The translations under genes and the position numbers were made by a program. Shown in pieces: positions 38,790 through 49,086 of a stretch of 64,000 nt of DNA (within the stretch, counting starts at the first letter, position 1; every line of letters starts with the position of its first letter). The notes beneath the pieces are model-generated. The model made no database searches. It was not told the origin of the DNA and was given only the letters and a program-made list of their open reading frames with translations. This DNA comes from Columbia Basin potato purple top phytoplasma. Its GTDB lineage: Bacteria; Bacillota_I; Bacilli_A; Acholeplasmatales; Acholeplasmataceae. The stretch is taken from assembly GCF_028595955.1 (NCBI RefSeq), contig NZ_JANHJP010000002.1, positions 27,441-91,440 on the forward strand, read 5' to 3'.

Positions 38790-39336
38790 GTTATTTTTTT
38801 CAATATCTTTCTTTTATTATTTTCATTTATTGATTTCAAATATTTTTGTTAATTTTAAATTTTTCAAAATTATAAAAAAATAGATTATAAAATTCACTTT
38901 ATTAAATAATGAAATATTATACCTATTCATTATTATTATATAACAATAATGAATAAAATTTTTTGATAAATATGATAATATATTTTGCTTCAATAATTTT
39001 TTCAATTTTTATATTTTAAATAAGCAAATTTATTTTTATTTTTGTTTTGGATTTTCAGTTTAAAATATTTTTTAAATTTGTTATAATATATTTATCTCGC
39101 ATTGTATTTTATATTAACTCATATATTGATAAATTTTAGTATTACATTTTATTTATAGTTGAATTTTTTAAAATTTTAGTTTTTTATCGTGTTTAAGATT
39201 TATAATATGTTTTATAAATTTATAATAAAAATAATAATTATTTAAAATGATAATTTTTATTAAAAATAATAAAAAATCCTTTTTTATTTTTTATATTTCG
39301 AAAGAAAAATTTCATTTATAATATAAGGTTGTAAAA
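38790..39336. other. AT-rich intergenic region before adk
   Basis: About 550 bases without a coding frame. A hairpin ATTCATTATT (38925-38934) / AATAATGAAT (38945-38954) followed by AAAATTTTTT resembles a terminator, but no plus-strand gene lies upstream. Promoters for the divergent split gene and adk must be here; none is clear enough to mark. Confidence 0.4.
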
Positions 39337-39996
39337 ATGAATATAATTTTAATAGGCCCGCCGGCCTCGGGTAAAGGCACTCAATCTTTAATTTTAGCTA
39401 AACATTTTAATATTCGTCATATTTCTATAGGAGATATTTTCCGCACAAATTTAAAAAATAAGACAGAATTAGGTCAAATAGTCATATCTTATATTAATAA
39501 AGGGCTATTGGTGCCTAACGAAATAACTAATTCTATGATAAGTAAATATTTTAATCAAGAAGATCTTCAAAAAGGTTTTATTTTAGACGGTTATCCTCGT
39601 AATTTACATCAATCATATTTTTTGACCGAAGAATTTCATAAAAGAAATATTTTTTTAACTAAAGTTTTTTATTTTAATGTTTGCGAAAAAATATTAGAAA
39701 AAAGAGTGATGGGTAGAATGGTTTGTCCTCAATGTGGAGAAATTTATCATAAAGAAAATAGATCTCCTGAGAGATATGGTTTTTGTAATAATGATAATAC
39801 TTATTTAGTTCAAAGAAAAGATGATAATTTGAATACTTTTAAAAAACGTTTATCAGTTTATAAAAAAGAAACTTTGCCTTTAATAGATTATTATCAACAA
39901 ATGAATAAATTAGTAGAAATCAAAGTAGAAGATAATCAAAAGTCAATCCAAGATATCACTAAAATAATATTAGAACAATTGTCTAATATAAAATAA
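39337..39996 (+). CDS. adk: Adenylate kinase
   Basis: Interconverts ATP + AMP and 2 ADP. The P-loop reads GPPASGKGTQS (about 7-17), the AMP-binding region GDIFRTNLKNKTELG, and DGYPRN (about 85-90) is the family signature. The lid is of the long, zinc-finger type with CPQCGEIYHK and CNNDN, i.e. three Cys plus a D/N position, as in Gram-positive enzymes. 219 residues is standard. It stands apart from the ribosomal protein operon where adk often lies. A strong terminator follows. Confidence 0.95.
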   Translation: MNIILIGPPASGKGTQSLILAKHFNIRHISIGDIFRTNLKNKTELGQIVISYINKGLLVPNEITNSMISKYFNQEDLQKGFILDGYPRNLHQSYFLTEEFHKRNIFLTKVFYFNVCEKILEKRVMGRMVCPQCGEIYHKENRSPERYGFCNNDNTYLVQRKDDNLNTFKKRLSVYKKETLPLIDYYQQMNKLVEIKVEDNQKSIQDITKIILEQLSNIK

Positions 39997-40001
39997 AATT
40001 T

Positions 40002-40044
40002 TTTTTTCTATTTATTCAATGAAATAAATAGAAAAAATTTTTTT
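40002..40044 (+). terminator. Terminator after adk
   Basis: TTTTTTCTATTTATT (40002-40016) pairs perfectly with 40023-40037 around the loop CAATGA, followed by TTTTTTT. Confidence 0.88.
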
Positions 40045-40246
40045 ATAAAAAATTATTAGTTATTTATATTAAATTAATAATTTAAAATTAAAAATAAATG
40101 TTTTTTGGACTTTTCAGAACGTAATAATATAAAAAAAATTTTAATTATCTTTGAAATAAAAAAAATTAATAAAATATAAAAAAACAAAAATTCTTTTATT
40201 ATTATTAACTAAAATTGAAATAATCTTATTAGAAAGTTTTGGAATA
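40045..40246. other. Intergenic leader of the AAA+ coiled-coil gene
   Basis: AT-rich, no frame or RNA gene. The following ATG at 40247 has only a weak ribosome site (GAAAGTTTTGGAAT). Confidence 0.4.
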
Positions 40247-43200
40247 ATGAAAATAAAAGGCAAAATATTTTTAGATATTATCATTATATTGATAATATTC
40301 CATTATATTAAGTCGTTAAATGCTATTAGTAATATTAATAATGATAATAACAAGCTAAAATATATGAATTACCCTATTATTCATACATTGCAACAAAAAT
40401 TCCCAAAATTATCGAATGAAAAATTATTAGAAAAAGTTTTGATTAAAATATTGGAAGAATTTGATAAACCTTATTATAATCTTCCAAAAAACCAAAATTT
40501 AGAAGAAAAGATTAAATTATTGGACAGATATAATTTAATAAACGAATTTGAAAATACAATTGCTCAAACTATTTTTGATGTAAATGAATATGTTTTTGTT
40601 TTTGTAGGCAATAGTGCAGATTTTGTAAATTATAATACATATTTAAAACATAAAGAAAAAAATTTTCAAGATTTAAAAGGAAATTTTTGGAAAACATGGT
40701 CGCCATCTAATATTGAATTTGTATCTAAAAAATATATTGAATTTTTAGTAGATACTTTTGAAGAAATTATGATTTTAAAGGATAAAAAACAAATTAATTC
40801 TCAAAAACAAGAAAATACTGATGAAATAGAAAATCAAATTTTGGCTTTGCAACAAAAAATAAATAGTTATGATGTTGTATTTAAACAACAAGAACAAAAG
40901 ATTAGGCAACAAGAGTCAGAAATTATAAAATTGACCAAATTTATTTCTGATAGAGATAACATTATTTTGCGTTTACGAAATCAAATACAAAATTCTAGAA
41001 AAACAATAAAAGAATTGGATGATCAATTAAATAATAATAATTTATTAAATAAAGAAGAACGAAAAAATTTTGCAAGACAAAAAGCTTATTTCAATAGATT
41101 GATTGAGCGAAATAAAGAAAGCTTAGCAAATAATGAAGCTATTATCAACTCAAATCAAAGAAGAATTCAGGATTTAATAATTGAATCGAAAGAAAATAAT
41201 CGAATTATTCTTGAAATACAAACTTTAAGAAGCGAAGAAAGAGAAGAATTTCAAAGAAATAATCAAAAACAAATTGATAGATTGAATGATTTACAACAAA
41301 AACTAATTTCAAGTCAAAATATTATTGATCAATTAAGTGTTACTATCGAAGAAAATAGACAATTGTTGCAAAAAAAAGATGAAAAAATTCAAAAATTGTC
41401 TATGGATATCGAAGATAATATAAATGAGATTAAATCTTTAAATAATAATATTGAACAAATAAATAAAGAATTAAATGAAAAAAAAGATGAGATTGCAAAT
41501 AATAAAACGTTGACTGACTCAACGATAAAAAGATTAAATAGAGAAATCGAACAACTTATAGAAGACAAACAAGATTTAATTCGACAATTTCATTTGCAAG
41601 AATTAATTTTATCTAGTAATCAAGAACAAATCCAAAATTTAATTATGGATTTACAATATAAAAATAAAGAAATTATTGATATTAAACAATTGAGTGAAAA
41701 AGAAAGAGAAGAATTGCAAAATGTAATTGATAAACAAATAGAAACTTTAAGTCAAATGCAAAATGATTTAAATGTTGCTGAAAATAAAATCGAAAGTTTT
41801 AAACAGACTATCCAAGAACAACAAAATATTATAAAACAACAACAAAATCAAATTTCAAATTTAGAAACAGATATAAGAATAAAAGAAGAAGTTATAATTT
41901 CTTTAAGTGATCGAATTGAAGAAGTAGATAAATTATTGCAAGAATCAAAAACAGAACTTTTGAATAATAAATCTTTATCAGAACAAGAAATAAAAAATTT
42001 AAGAGATAATATCTCCCAAAATGAAAAATTAATTAAAGAATTAAAAACGAAATTATATTCAAAAGAAAAATTTTTAATTCAATATAAAGAAGAAATTCAA
42101 AATTTAAGAAATAAATCAGAAAAACAAGAAGAAGAGATTATTAAAATTAAAACTTTAAGCGAAGCCGAAATAAAAATATTGAAACAAAACATAAAAGAAA
42201 ATAGAGAAAATCTTTCAAAATTAGAAAATGATTTAGAAATAAGTCAACAAAAAATCGACCAATTTAGAAAAACTATTGAAGAACAAAATATTATTATTGA
42301 AAGAAGTGAACAACAAATTCTAAATTTGGAAAAGAATATCGAGGAAAAAAATAACGAAATAGATATTTTGGCAAAAAAAATAGATCAAAAAGATAAAGAG
42401 TTAAACCAAAAAACAGAAGAGTTAATTCAAAATCAATTGTTATCTGAACAGCAAAAAAAAGCTTTAAATGAAGAAATTGAGAAAATCAAATTAGAATTGA
42501 AAGATTTGAAAGAACAAGTATTGCTAAAAGACAACTTTATAACTGAAACATCACAAAAACTGTCTAATTTAGAATCAAATTTTACGAATCAAAGAAAACA
42601 AATAATAAGAAATAAAATTTTACAAGAAGATGAAAAAGAAGAATTAAATAATGATATTCGAAGACAAATATCGCGTGTAGATCGATTAAAAAATAAATTA
42701 GAACGATCCAAAGATAGAATAGAATATTTTGTGCTAAATACTCAAATGTATAATTCTTTAATTTCGTCAGCAATGTCTTATGTAGGACGCCTTCATAAAG
42801 AAACTATAGGATTTTTTACAGAAATGAAACAAAATCAAGAATCTAAAGCAAATAATGAAATGAATAATGTTAAAACTTTTGCAAGAAAAACAGATAAGTT
42901 GCATGATTTTTCAGATGTTATAGGTAATACAGTAGTTAAAGAACAATTAAAAGAAACCGTAGAACAATTAAAAAATTTAAGTTTATATAAATCTATGGGC
43001 AGTAGAAAGACTCCTAAAGGTATTTTATTATATGGACCTCCAGGAACAGGAAAAACTTTTTTAGCTGAAGCTTTCGCTAAAGAAGCAGGATTACCTTTTT
43101 TTGCCGTAACATCTTCTGATTTTTCTAAAACATATGTTGGCGAAGGACCAAGATTAATTAAAAATCTTTTTGATGAAGCTAGAAAACATTCTCCAAGCGT

Positions 43201-45181
43201 AATTTTAATAGATGAATGTGAAGTAGCTTTTAAAAAACGTCATAGTGATGGTTTGAATTCTGATCATGGTAATATTATTACTGCTTTTTTATCACAAATA
43301 GAAGGTATCTATTCAGATCCAGAAAAACCAGTTTTTGTCATTGCAACAACTAATTTCAAAGATGATATTGATAATTCTATTTTAAGTCGTTTTAATAAGT
43401 TGATTGAAGTTGATTTTTGGGAAGAAAATGATATAGTTCTTTATTTAAAAATTATTTCTCAAAAGTATAATTTAGATATTAGAGCTTATAAATATTTGGA
43501 AAAAATTTCAAAAACAATAATAAATTCTGGTTTAAATGAATTAAGAACTCCTAGAAAATTAGGAGAAATCTTCGAACAAGCAACTGCAACTGCGATTTTA
43601 AAACATAAACATTTAAATATTTTACCAATAGATTTGCAATTAATAATGGATAGGTTAACAAATAAGAAAAATATTATTAATTGGGATGAACATGAACATA
43701 TAAAACATGATGTAAATGAATTATTAGACATAAAAGAGTATAAAAATACTCCTATAAAACATCTTTTTGTAGATAGTTTTTTTACCGATGAAGAAAAAAA
43801 ATATTTCCAATTCATTCAAAAGGGTTATTTACAAAATAATAAATTAGTTTATAACAAAGACGCTACAACAGAAGCAATAGAAGTAGATATTGATTCAAAT
43901 CAATTAGACAAAATAAAAATGTTTTATTCTTCAGAAAATCCTTTACCTGATAAATTGATGGGTTTTTATTTTATACAAGAACCAGATAGTCCTCAAATGG
44001 AAGTTGTAAAAAATATTTCTACTTTAGAAGAACTTTTAACTAAAGCTATTAAAAATAAAATAAAAAAAATTTATTTTATTTGGGATATAGAAAAAATCAA
44101 AAATAATAAAATTCAAATTGATGAATTAATGAATAAATATAAAAATAAGTTTCATTTTTTAGCATTAGATAATGTTTTAAATGAACAATTGTTAGAAATC
44201 AGTCAAAATACTGAAAATAATGAGAAATTATTTGAACAAAAAATATTAGAGTATATAGATAAAATAAAAAATCAATTAGTTGATGATATTTATAATGTTA
44301 TTACATTAAATTCAAATTTGAATATTTCGGAAGATTCTTTTAAATTAATAGAACAAATTGAACAAAAGGTCAAGGAAACTTTAGAACAAAATAATCACTT
44401 TTCTTTAGACGAAATAAAACAAGAAATTATTTCGTTTATGAGATATAAATTAAAACAAGAAAAAAATATGTCTTTGGAAGAACAAATTATTTATTTAACC
44501 GATAAAATAAATTTTAATAAGAAAATATTTAGCTATGACGAAATAAAACAAATTAGAACACAAATTCATGATATTGTTTATGATTATTTTATTCAAGAAT
44601 CTAATTATTCTTTGAAAGATATTAAGGATCAAATTAATAAAATTAAGGATAATTGTACACAAATAATTTTTAATGACAAATGGGTTTCTATATTAAAAAA
44701 CTTAAATATTAATTTTAATTTATATAAAGATAAAATCATAGATATATTGAAACAAAAAACCCAAAAAGAATTATTTTATCAAGATCTTGAATTAGATGAA
44801 ATAATAAATATTTTGGATGAAGAAATTAAAAAACAAATTCAAAATATAGAGAATAATTTAAATAAAAAGATATTAGATGATATAAATAGATATGTTATAG
44901 TAGATAAAGAATTTCCAGATAAAAGTATTTCTAATCAAGAAATAGAGTTAATTCAAAAAGGAGCCGTTTTAATTGTTCAAGATGAATTAAAAAAAGAAAA
45001 TATAAGCGAAGAACAAATATACGAAAAAATAAAATTTTTTATCAAAAATTATAAAACAAAACAAATGAATTTTGATAATTCTTTGTCTGATGTATTTTCT
45101 TTTATTCAACAAAATTTTTCTTGGTTAAAATTTGTATTAATTATAATTTTTTGTAAATATTTTTTTAGAAAAAAATCTTAA
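40247..45181 (+). CDS. Giant membrane-anchored coiled-coil protein with an FtsH-like AAA+ domain
   Basis: A 1644-residue protein. Order: hydrophobic N-terminal segment (about 8-27), a small folded region (about 40-180), a very long heptad-rich coiled coil (about 185-850), an AAA+ ATPase (about 880-1130), a unique region, further coiled coil, and a C-terminal hydrophobic helix before FFRKKS. ATPase motifs: GPPGTGKT at 930-937, ILIDE with D989-E990, ATTNFKDDIDNSILSRFNK with the arginine finger, all close to FtsH. Where FtsH carries HExxH the sequence is HEHIKH (1149-1154), spacing HExxxH, and no protease domain follows. It fits the phytoplasma class of AAA+ proteins related to FtsH/SMC-like annotations. 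It may act as a surface- or membrane-linked unfoldase or tether; substrate unknown. Confidence 0.75.
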   Translation: MKIKGKIFLDIIIILIIFHYIKSLNAISNINNDNNKLKYMNYPIIHTLQQKFPKLSNEKLLEKVLIKILEEFDKPYYNLPKNQNLEEKIKLLDRYNLINEFENTIAQTIFDVNEYVFVFVGNSADFVNYNTYLKHKEKNFQDLKGNFWKTWSPSNIEFVSKKYIEFLVDTFEEIMILKDKKQINSQKQENTDEIENQILALQQKINSYDVVFKQQEQKIRQQESEIIKLTKFISDRDNIILRLRNQIQNSRKTIKELDDQLNNNNLLNKEERKNFARQKAYFNRLIERNKESLANNEAIINSNQRRIQDLIIESKENNRIILEIQTLRSEEREEFQRNNQKQIDRLNDLQQKLISSQNIIDQLSVTIEENRQLLQKKDEKIQKLSMDIEDNINEIKSLNNNIEQINKELNEKKDEIANNKTLTDSTIKRLNREIEQLIEDKQDLIRQFHLQELILSSNQEQIQNLIMDLQYKNKEIIDIKQLSEKEREELQNVIDKQIETLSQMQNDLNVAENKIESFKQTIQEQQNIIKQQQNQISNLETDIRIKEEVIISLSDRIEEVDKLLQESKTELLNNKSLSEQEIKNLRDNISQNEKLIKELKTKLYSKEKFLIQYKEEIQNLRNKSEKQEEEIIKIKTLSEAEIKILKQNIKENRENLSKLENDLEISQQKIDQFRKTIEEQNIIIERSEQQILNLEKNIEEKNNEIDILAKKIDQKDKELNQKTEELIQNQLLSEQQKKALNEEIEKIKLELKDLKEQVLLKDNFITETSQKLSNLESNFTNQRKQIIRNKILQEDEKEELNNDIRRQISRVDRLKNKLERSKDRIEYFVLNTQMYNSLISSAMSYVGRLHKETIGFFTEMKQNQESKANNEMNNVKTFARKTDKLHDFSDVIGNTVVKEQLKETVEQLKNLSLYKSMGSRKTPKGILLYGPPGTGKTFLAEAFAKEAGLPFFAVTSSDFSKTYVGEGPRLIKNLFDEARKHSPSVILIDECEVAFKKRHSDGLNSDHGNIITAFLSQIEGIYSDPEKPVFVIATTNFKDDIDNSILSRFNKLIEVDFWEENDIVLYLKIISQKYNLDIRAYKYLEKISKTIINSGLNELRTPRKLGEIFEQATATAILKHKHLNILPIDLQLIMDRLTNKKNIINWDEHEHIKHDVNELLDIKEYKNTPIKHLFVDSFFTDEEKKYFQFIQKGYLQNNKLVYNKDATTEAIEVDIDSNQLDKIKMFYSSENPLPDKLMGFYFIQEPDSPQMEVVKNISTLEELLTKAIKNKIKKIYFIWDIEKIKNNKIQIDELMNKYKNKFHFLALDNVLNEQLLEISQNTENNEKLFEQKILEYIDKIKNQLVDDIYNVITLNSNLNISEDSFKLIEQIEQKVKETLEQNNHFSLDEIKQEIISFMRYKLKQEKNMSLEEQIIYLTDKINFNKKIFSYDEIKQIRTQIHDIVYDYFIQESNYSLKDIKDQINKIKDNCTQIIFNDKWVSILKNLNINFNLYKDKIIDILKQKTQKELFYQDLELDEIINILDEEIKKQIQNIENNLNKKILDDINRYVIVDKEFPDKSISNQEIELIQKGAVLIVQDELKKENISEEQIYEKIKFFIKNYKTKQMNFDNSLSDVFSFIQQNFSWLKFVLIIIFCKYFFRKKS

Positions 45182-45182
45182 T

Positions 45183-45217
45183 AAAAAAGAAATTTGATAA
45201 TCAAATTTCTTTTTTTC
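45183..45217 (+). terminator. Terminator after the AAA+ coiled-coil gene
   Basis: AAAAAAGAAATTTGA (45183-45197) pairs perfectly over 15 bp with 45201-45215, loop TAA, ending in a T run. Confidence 0.88.
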
Positions 45218-45444
45218 TTTATGATTAATATAATAATTAAAAAAAGTAAGAAGATAAAAATTTAAATTATGTTATAATTTATTATAGAAATTCAGATATT
45301 TTAATGTTTATTTTTGAAAAGAATACTGTAAATTTTTTCATTAATATATGAAAATAATATCATTATAATTTATTTTTCAATATCTTCTATAATGCAGAAT
45401 AATTGTATAAATAAAATAATAAAATTTAATAAACGAGGCAATTA

Positions 45445-47331
45445 ATGATAACTAATTTAGATGACATTTTTAGACAATCCGATTTATACCCTAAATTAAT
45501 AAAAAATAATATAAATAATTTAAAAGAATTAGTTTTAAAAAAACCTAAAACATATGAAAATTTTGTTTTGTCTAAATTATCTTTAATACCTGATAAAACA
45601 GAAATTAAATTATATGGCTTGATAATAACAAAACCTGTTATTTCTCGATTTTCATTTAAAAAAAAAACAAAAATTTTTCAGATATTAACTGATGCAAATA
45701 CTATTTTAAAAGTAATTATTTTTAATAATTTTTTTTTAAAAATTATCCAATTAAATAAAAAAATTTTTATTAAAGGTATATATTATCATAAATATAATAC
45801 GATTATAGCTTCTTTTTTATCTACAGAACCTAATATAGATAGTAAAATTAAACCTATTTATAAATTAAAAGGTATCCCTGATTATTCATTGCAACAATTA
45901 ATAAAGAAAGTTTTTCAAAATTCTCAATTGCAAATAAAAGAAACTCTAAACGCAACAATTTTAAAAAAATATAATTTAATAAGTAGACAAAAGGCTTTTG
46001 AAAATTTGCATCTTCCTCAAAATAAACAAATGTTAAATAAAGCCATTCAAAGATTTAAATACGAAGAAGCTTTTGTTATAATAAAAAGATGGTTTTATAA
46101 AATAAAACAATTACCTCTCAAACAACCTTTAAAATGTAATATAAGTTATGTCAAAGAGATGATTAATAAAATTCCTTTTCAATTAACTTCGAATCAAAAA
46201 AAAATAGTGAATGAAATTTATTCTGATTTTAATAAAAATTATCCTACCCAAAGATTAATCCAAGGAGACGTTGGTTCTGGTAAAACAATTACAGTTTTTA
46301 TAGCTGCTTTAGGTATTATTAATTTAAATAAACAAGTTTTAATGATGACTCCTACAGAAATTTTAGCGAAGCAACATTATTTGAATTTTCGAAAACTTTT
46401 TCCAGAAATTGAATCTATTATTATCACATCCAAAAGTAAACAAAAAAAAGTTTATCAAGAAGAAATTAAACAAAATAAATATAAAATGATTTTTGGAACT
46501 CATTTATTATCAAATATAGAATTTTTTCAATTAGGACTTATTATTATTGATGAAACTCATAAATTTGGTACAGATATAAAAAATAAAACTGCAAATCAAA
46601 GCTTAACATCAGATATTTTATATCTTACAGCAACCCCTATTCCAAAAACTTTAGCTATTATTTATTCTGGTTTATTACAAATTTCTTTATTAACTGAAAA
46701 ACCTTATTCTCAACAAAATATTATTACTAAACAATGTTCCTTTGATAAGATTGTTCATTTGTTAAGACAAAATCAATTACGCAATGAACAAAGTTATGTT
46801 ATAGTTCCTGCTATAAAAGATAATAAAAAATATTTTAATATTCATAATGTTAATCTTTTTTTAGAAAAATATAATTTAGAACATCTTTATATTTTGCATA
46901 GTCAAAAAACAACAGAACAACAAGAAGAAATAATTTTAAATTTTATGCAAAATAAAAAAGGTATTTTGTTAGCTACTTCTATTATAGAAGTTGGAATTGA
47001 TATTTCTAACGCTACAATTATTATTATTTTGGGAGCAGAATATTTTGGTTTAAGTCAATTACATCAATTAAGAGGCAGAGTAGGTAGAAATAATAAACAG
47101 AATTATTGTTTTTTAGTTTCCAAAAAAGATAACGAAAGATTAAATATGTTACAAAAAGAAAATAATGTGAGAAAATTAAGCGATTTTGATCTTTATAAAA
47201 GAGGCCCAGGAGATCTTTTAGGCAAAAAACAAAGTGGTTTTTTTAAATTTCAATTCTTAGATATAAGGAAAGATTATCCGATAATAAATCAAATTAAAAA
47301 AGATTTCGAATATTTACAAAATAAAAAATAA
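45445..47331 (+). CDS. recG: ATP-dependent DNA helicase RecG
   Basis: Branch-migrating helicase for fork regression and recombination. The wedge/OB domain is in the N-terminal ~200 residues, then helicase motifs: Q/Walker A LIQGDVGSGKTI (about 270-281), DEsH-type box IIDETHKFG (about 368-376), TATPIPKTLA, and C-terminal IIEVGIDISNATI, LRGRVGRNN and RGPGDLLGKKQSGF (the RecG-specific TRG-like end). 628 residues is somewhat shorter than the usual ~680, mainly in the N-terminal part. The ribosome site AACGAGGC is modest. First gene of recG-plsX-rnc-dnaD. Confidence 0.93.
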   Translation: MITNLDDIFRQSDLYPKLIKNNINNLKELVLKKPKTYENFVLSKLSLIPDKTEIKLYGLIITKPVISRFSFKKKTKIFQILTDANTILKVIIFNNFFLKIIQLNKKIFIKGIYYHKYNTIIASFLSTEPNIDSKIKPIYKLKGIPDYSLQQLIKKVFQNSQLQIKETLNATILKKYNLISRQKAFENLHLPQNKQMLNKAIQRFKYEEAFVIIKRWFYKIKQLPLKQPLKCNISYVKEMINKIPFQLTSNQKKIVNEIYSDFNKNYPTQRLIQGDVGSGKTITVFIAALGIINLNKQVLMMTPTEILAKQHYLNFRKLFPEIESIIITSKSKQKKVYQEEIKQNKYKMIFGTHLLSNIEFFQLGLIIIDETHKFGTDIKNKTANQSLTSDILYLTATPIPKTLAIIYSGLLQISLLTEKPYSQQNIITKQCSFDKIVHLLRQNQLRNEQSYVIVPAIKDNKKYFNIHNVNLFLEKYNLEHLYILHSQKTTEQQEEIILNFMQNKKGILLATSIIEVGIDISNATIIIILGAEYFGLSQLHQLRGRVGRNNKQNYCFLVSKKDNERLNMLQKENNVRKLSDFDLYKRGPGDLLGKKQSGFFKFQFLDIRKDYPIINQIKKDFEYLQNKK

Positions 47332-47347
47332 AGGTATATTAAATAAA

Positions 47348-48394
47348 ATGATTATTAAATTAGCTATAGATGCTATGGGAGGCGATTTTGCTCCTGAAAT
47401 AGTAATCAAAGGAATTATAAAGGCTTTGATAGAGGAAAAACAATTATATATTAATTTGTATGGCGATAAAATTAAAATAAATCATATAATAAAAAATAAA
47501 ATCGTTTCTTCTTTGTATGATTCAGTCAAAGATAGAATAAATCTTATTCATACTTCTTTTTATCTTTCGATGGATATAAAGAATATAAGGGAAGAATTAA
47601 GAGATAATCCAAATAATTCTCTTTTTTTAGCTTTAAAATCGGCTAAAGATAATCAAGTTGATGGAGTAGTTTCTGCAGGTCCAACTCAAGCTTTAGTATT
47701 AGCTAGTTTTTTAATAATTAAAACTATGAATTTTATGTCTAGAATAGCTTTAGCACCTATTTTTAATTCTTTAGATAATAAAAAAAGAATGTTAATAGAT
47801 GCTGGTGCTAATATTGATATTACACCAGAAAATTTATTAAATTTTGCTATTTATGCTTCTGCAGCAGCAAAAGAATTATTCAATATTGAAAAACCTATAG
47901 TTAAATTATTGAATATAGGTATTGAAAAAAATAAAGGTAGGCTTTTAGATCAAACAGTTTATAATTTATTAGAACAAGATAATCGTATAATTTTTAAAGG
48001 GAACGAAGAGCCTCAAAATATTTTGACTACTGAAGCGGATATTTTAGTTAGTGATGGTTTTACATCTAATATGATTTTAAAAAGTTATGAAGGATCTTTT
48101 CAAAATTCTTTTCAATCTATTAAAAAAATTTTGACAGATAATTGGTTTAAAAAAATTATGAGCCGAATTTTATTTGCAAAACAATTTTGTAAAATTAAAA
48201 AAAAATTAGATGCTAAAGAAACAGGAGGTGCTATGTTGTTAGGATTAAATAAAATTGTAATAAAAGCTCATGGATCTTCTAACGATTATGCCTTTTATAA
48301 AGCAATTATACAAGCCAAAATTTTAATTGAAAAAAATTTTTTAAATAAAATTTATCAAAAATTTAATGTAAAAAAGAGTCAAAAAAAAATATGA
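47348..48394 (+). CDS. plsX: Phosphate acyltransferase PlsX
   Basis: Makes acyl-phosphate from acyl-ACP for phospholipid synthesis (with PlsY). Family motifs are LAIDAMGGDFAPEIVIKG at the N-terminus, SAGPTQALVLASFLIIKTM (about 113-131), DAGANIDITPENLLNFA and DILVSDGFTSNMILKS. 348 residues is standard. Phytoplasmas lack most of fatty-acid synthesis, so the acyl donor is likely scavenged. Its last 4 nt overlap rnc. Confidence 0.95.
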   Translation: MIIKLAIDAMGGDFAPEIVIKGIIKALIEEKQLYINLYGDKIKINHIIKNKIVSSLYDSVKDRINLIHTSFYLSMDIKNIREELRDNPNNSLFLALKSAKDNQVDGVVSAGPTQALVLASFLIIKTMNFMSRIALAPIFNSLDNKKRMLIDAGANIDITPENLLNFAIYASAAAKELFNIEKPIVKLLNIGIEKNKGRLLDQTVYNLLEQDNRIIFKGNEEPQNILTTEADILVSDGFTSNMILKSYEGSFQNSFQSIKKILTDNWFKKIMSRILFAKQFCKIKKKLDAKETGGAMLLGLNKIVIKAHGSSNDYAFYKAIIQAKILIEKNFLNKIYQKFNVKKSQKKI

Positions 48395-49086
48395 ATTTAA
48401 AAAAATTATTTAAAAGATTAAATATTAAACCTAAAAATATTAATTTATATATTACTGCTTTAACCCATAGTTCTTATGCTAATGAGCAATCATCCGACCA
48501 TATTAAAATGAAGAATAACGAAAGATTAGAATTTTTAGGTGATTCTGTTATTAATTTTTTAATGGCGAGTTATTTATATAAAAAAAATAAATATAGTGAA
48601 GGGACTATGACTAAAAAAAGAGCTCAAGCTGTTTGTATTGATTCTTTGTTGATTTACGCTAAAGAAATAAAGTTAAAAAATTATATTTTATTGGGTAAGG
48701 GCGAGCAGAAAAGATACGATAATAATTATTCTATTATATCGGATGCTTTTGAAGCTTTATTTGGAGCTATTTATTTAGATTTAGGATTTAATAAAACTCA
48801 AAAGATTTTTCATAATCTTGTTTTACCTTATTTAAAAAAAGTTATTAATATTATAGATTTCAAAACTAAATTACAAGAATTAAGCCAAACTAATGGACAA
48901 CGTATTCATTATAAACTTGTTTCCGAACAAGGTTTAGCACATGAAAAAGAATTTATAACTGAAGTTTATTTAGACAAACAATTTTTAGGCCGAGGGATGG
49001 GCAAAACTAAAAAAGCTTCTGAGCAAAAAGCAGCACAACAAGCTTTAATTAAAATAGAGAAAGAAAGGGAAACAAAAAATGTTTAA
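48391..49086 (+). CDS. rnc: Ribonuclease III
   Basis: Double-strand-specific endonuclease for rRNA and mRNA processing. The catalytic signature NNERLEFLGDSVINF (about 43-57) and SDAFEALFGAIYLDLG (about 116-131) supply the metal-binding acidic residues; the C-terminal dsRNA-binding domain has GMGKTKKASEQKAAQQAL (about 203-220). 231 residues is full length. It overlaps plsX by 4 nt and dnaD by 8 nt, a tightly coupled operon. Confidence 0.95.
   Translation: MNLKKLFKRLNIKPKNINLYITALTHSSYANEQSSDHIKMKNNERLEFLGDSVINFLMASYLYKKNKYSEGTMTKKRAQAVCIDSLLIYAKEIKLKNYILLGKGEQKRYDNNYSIISDAFEALFGAIYLDLGFNKTQKIFHNLVLPYLKKVINIIDFKTKLQELSQTNGQRIHYKLVSEQGLAHEKEFITEVYLDKQFLGRGMGKTKKASEQKAAQQALIKIEKERETKNV

Noticed and set aside
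38554..38883. Plus-strand frame of 109 codons over exon 1 of the split gene
   Set aside because: Antisense to the membrane protein exon, which has a better start, composition and a matching second exon.
43685..43708. HEHIKH as an active HExxH zinc protease site in the AAA+ protein
   Set aside because: Spacing is HExxxH and the rest of the FtsH protease domain (second motif with Asp) is missing, so no protease function is claimed.
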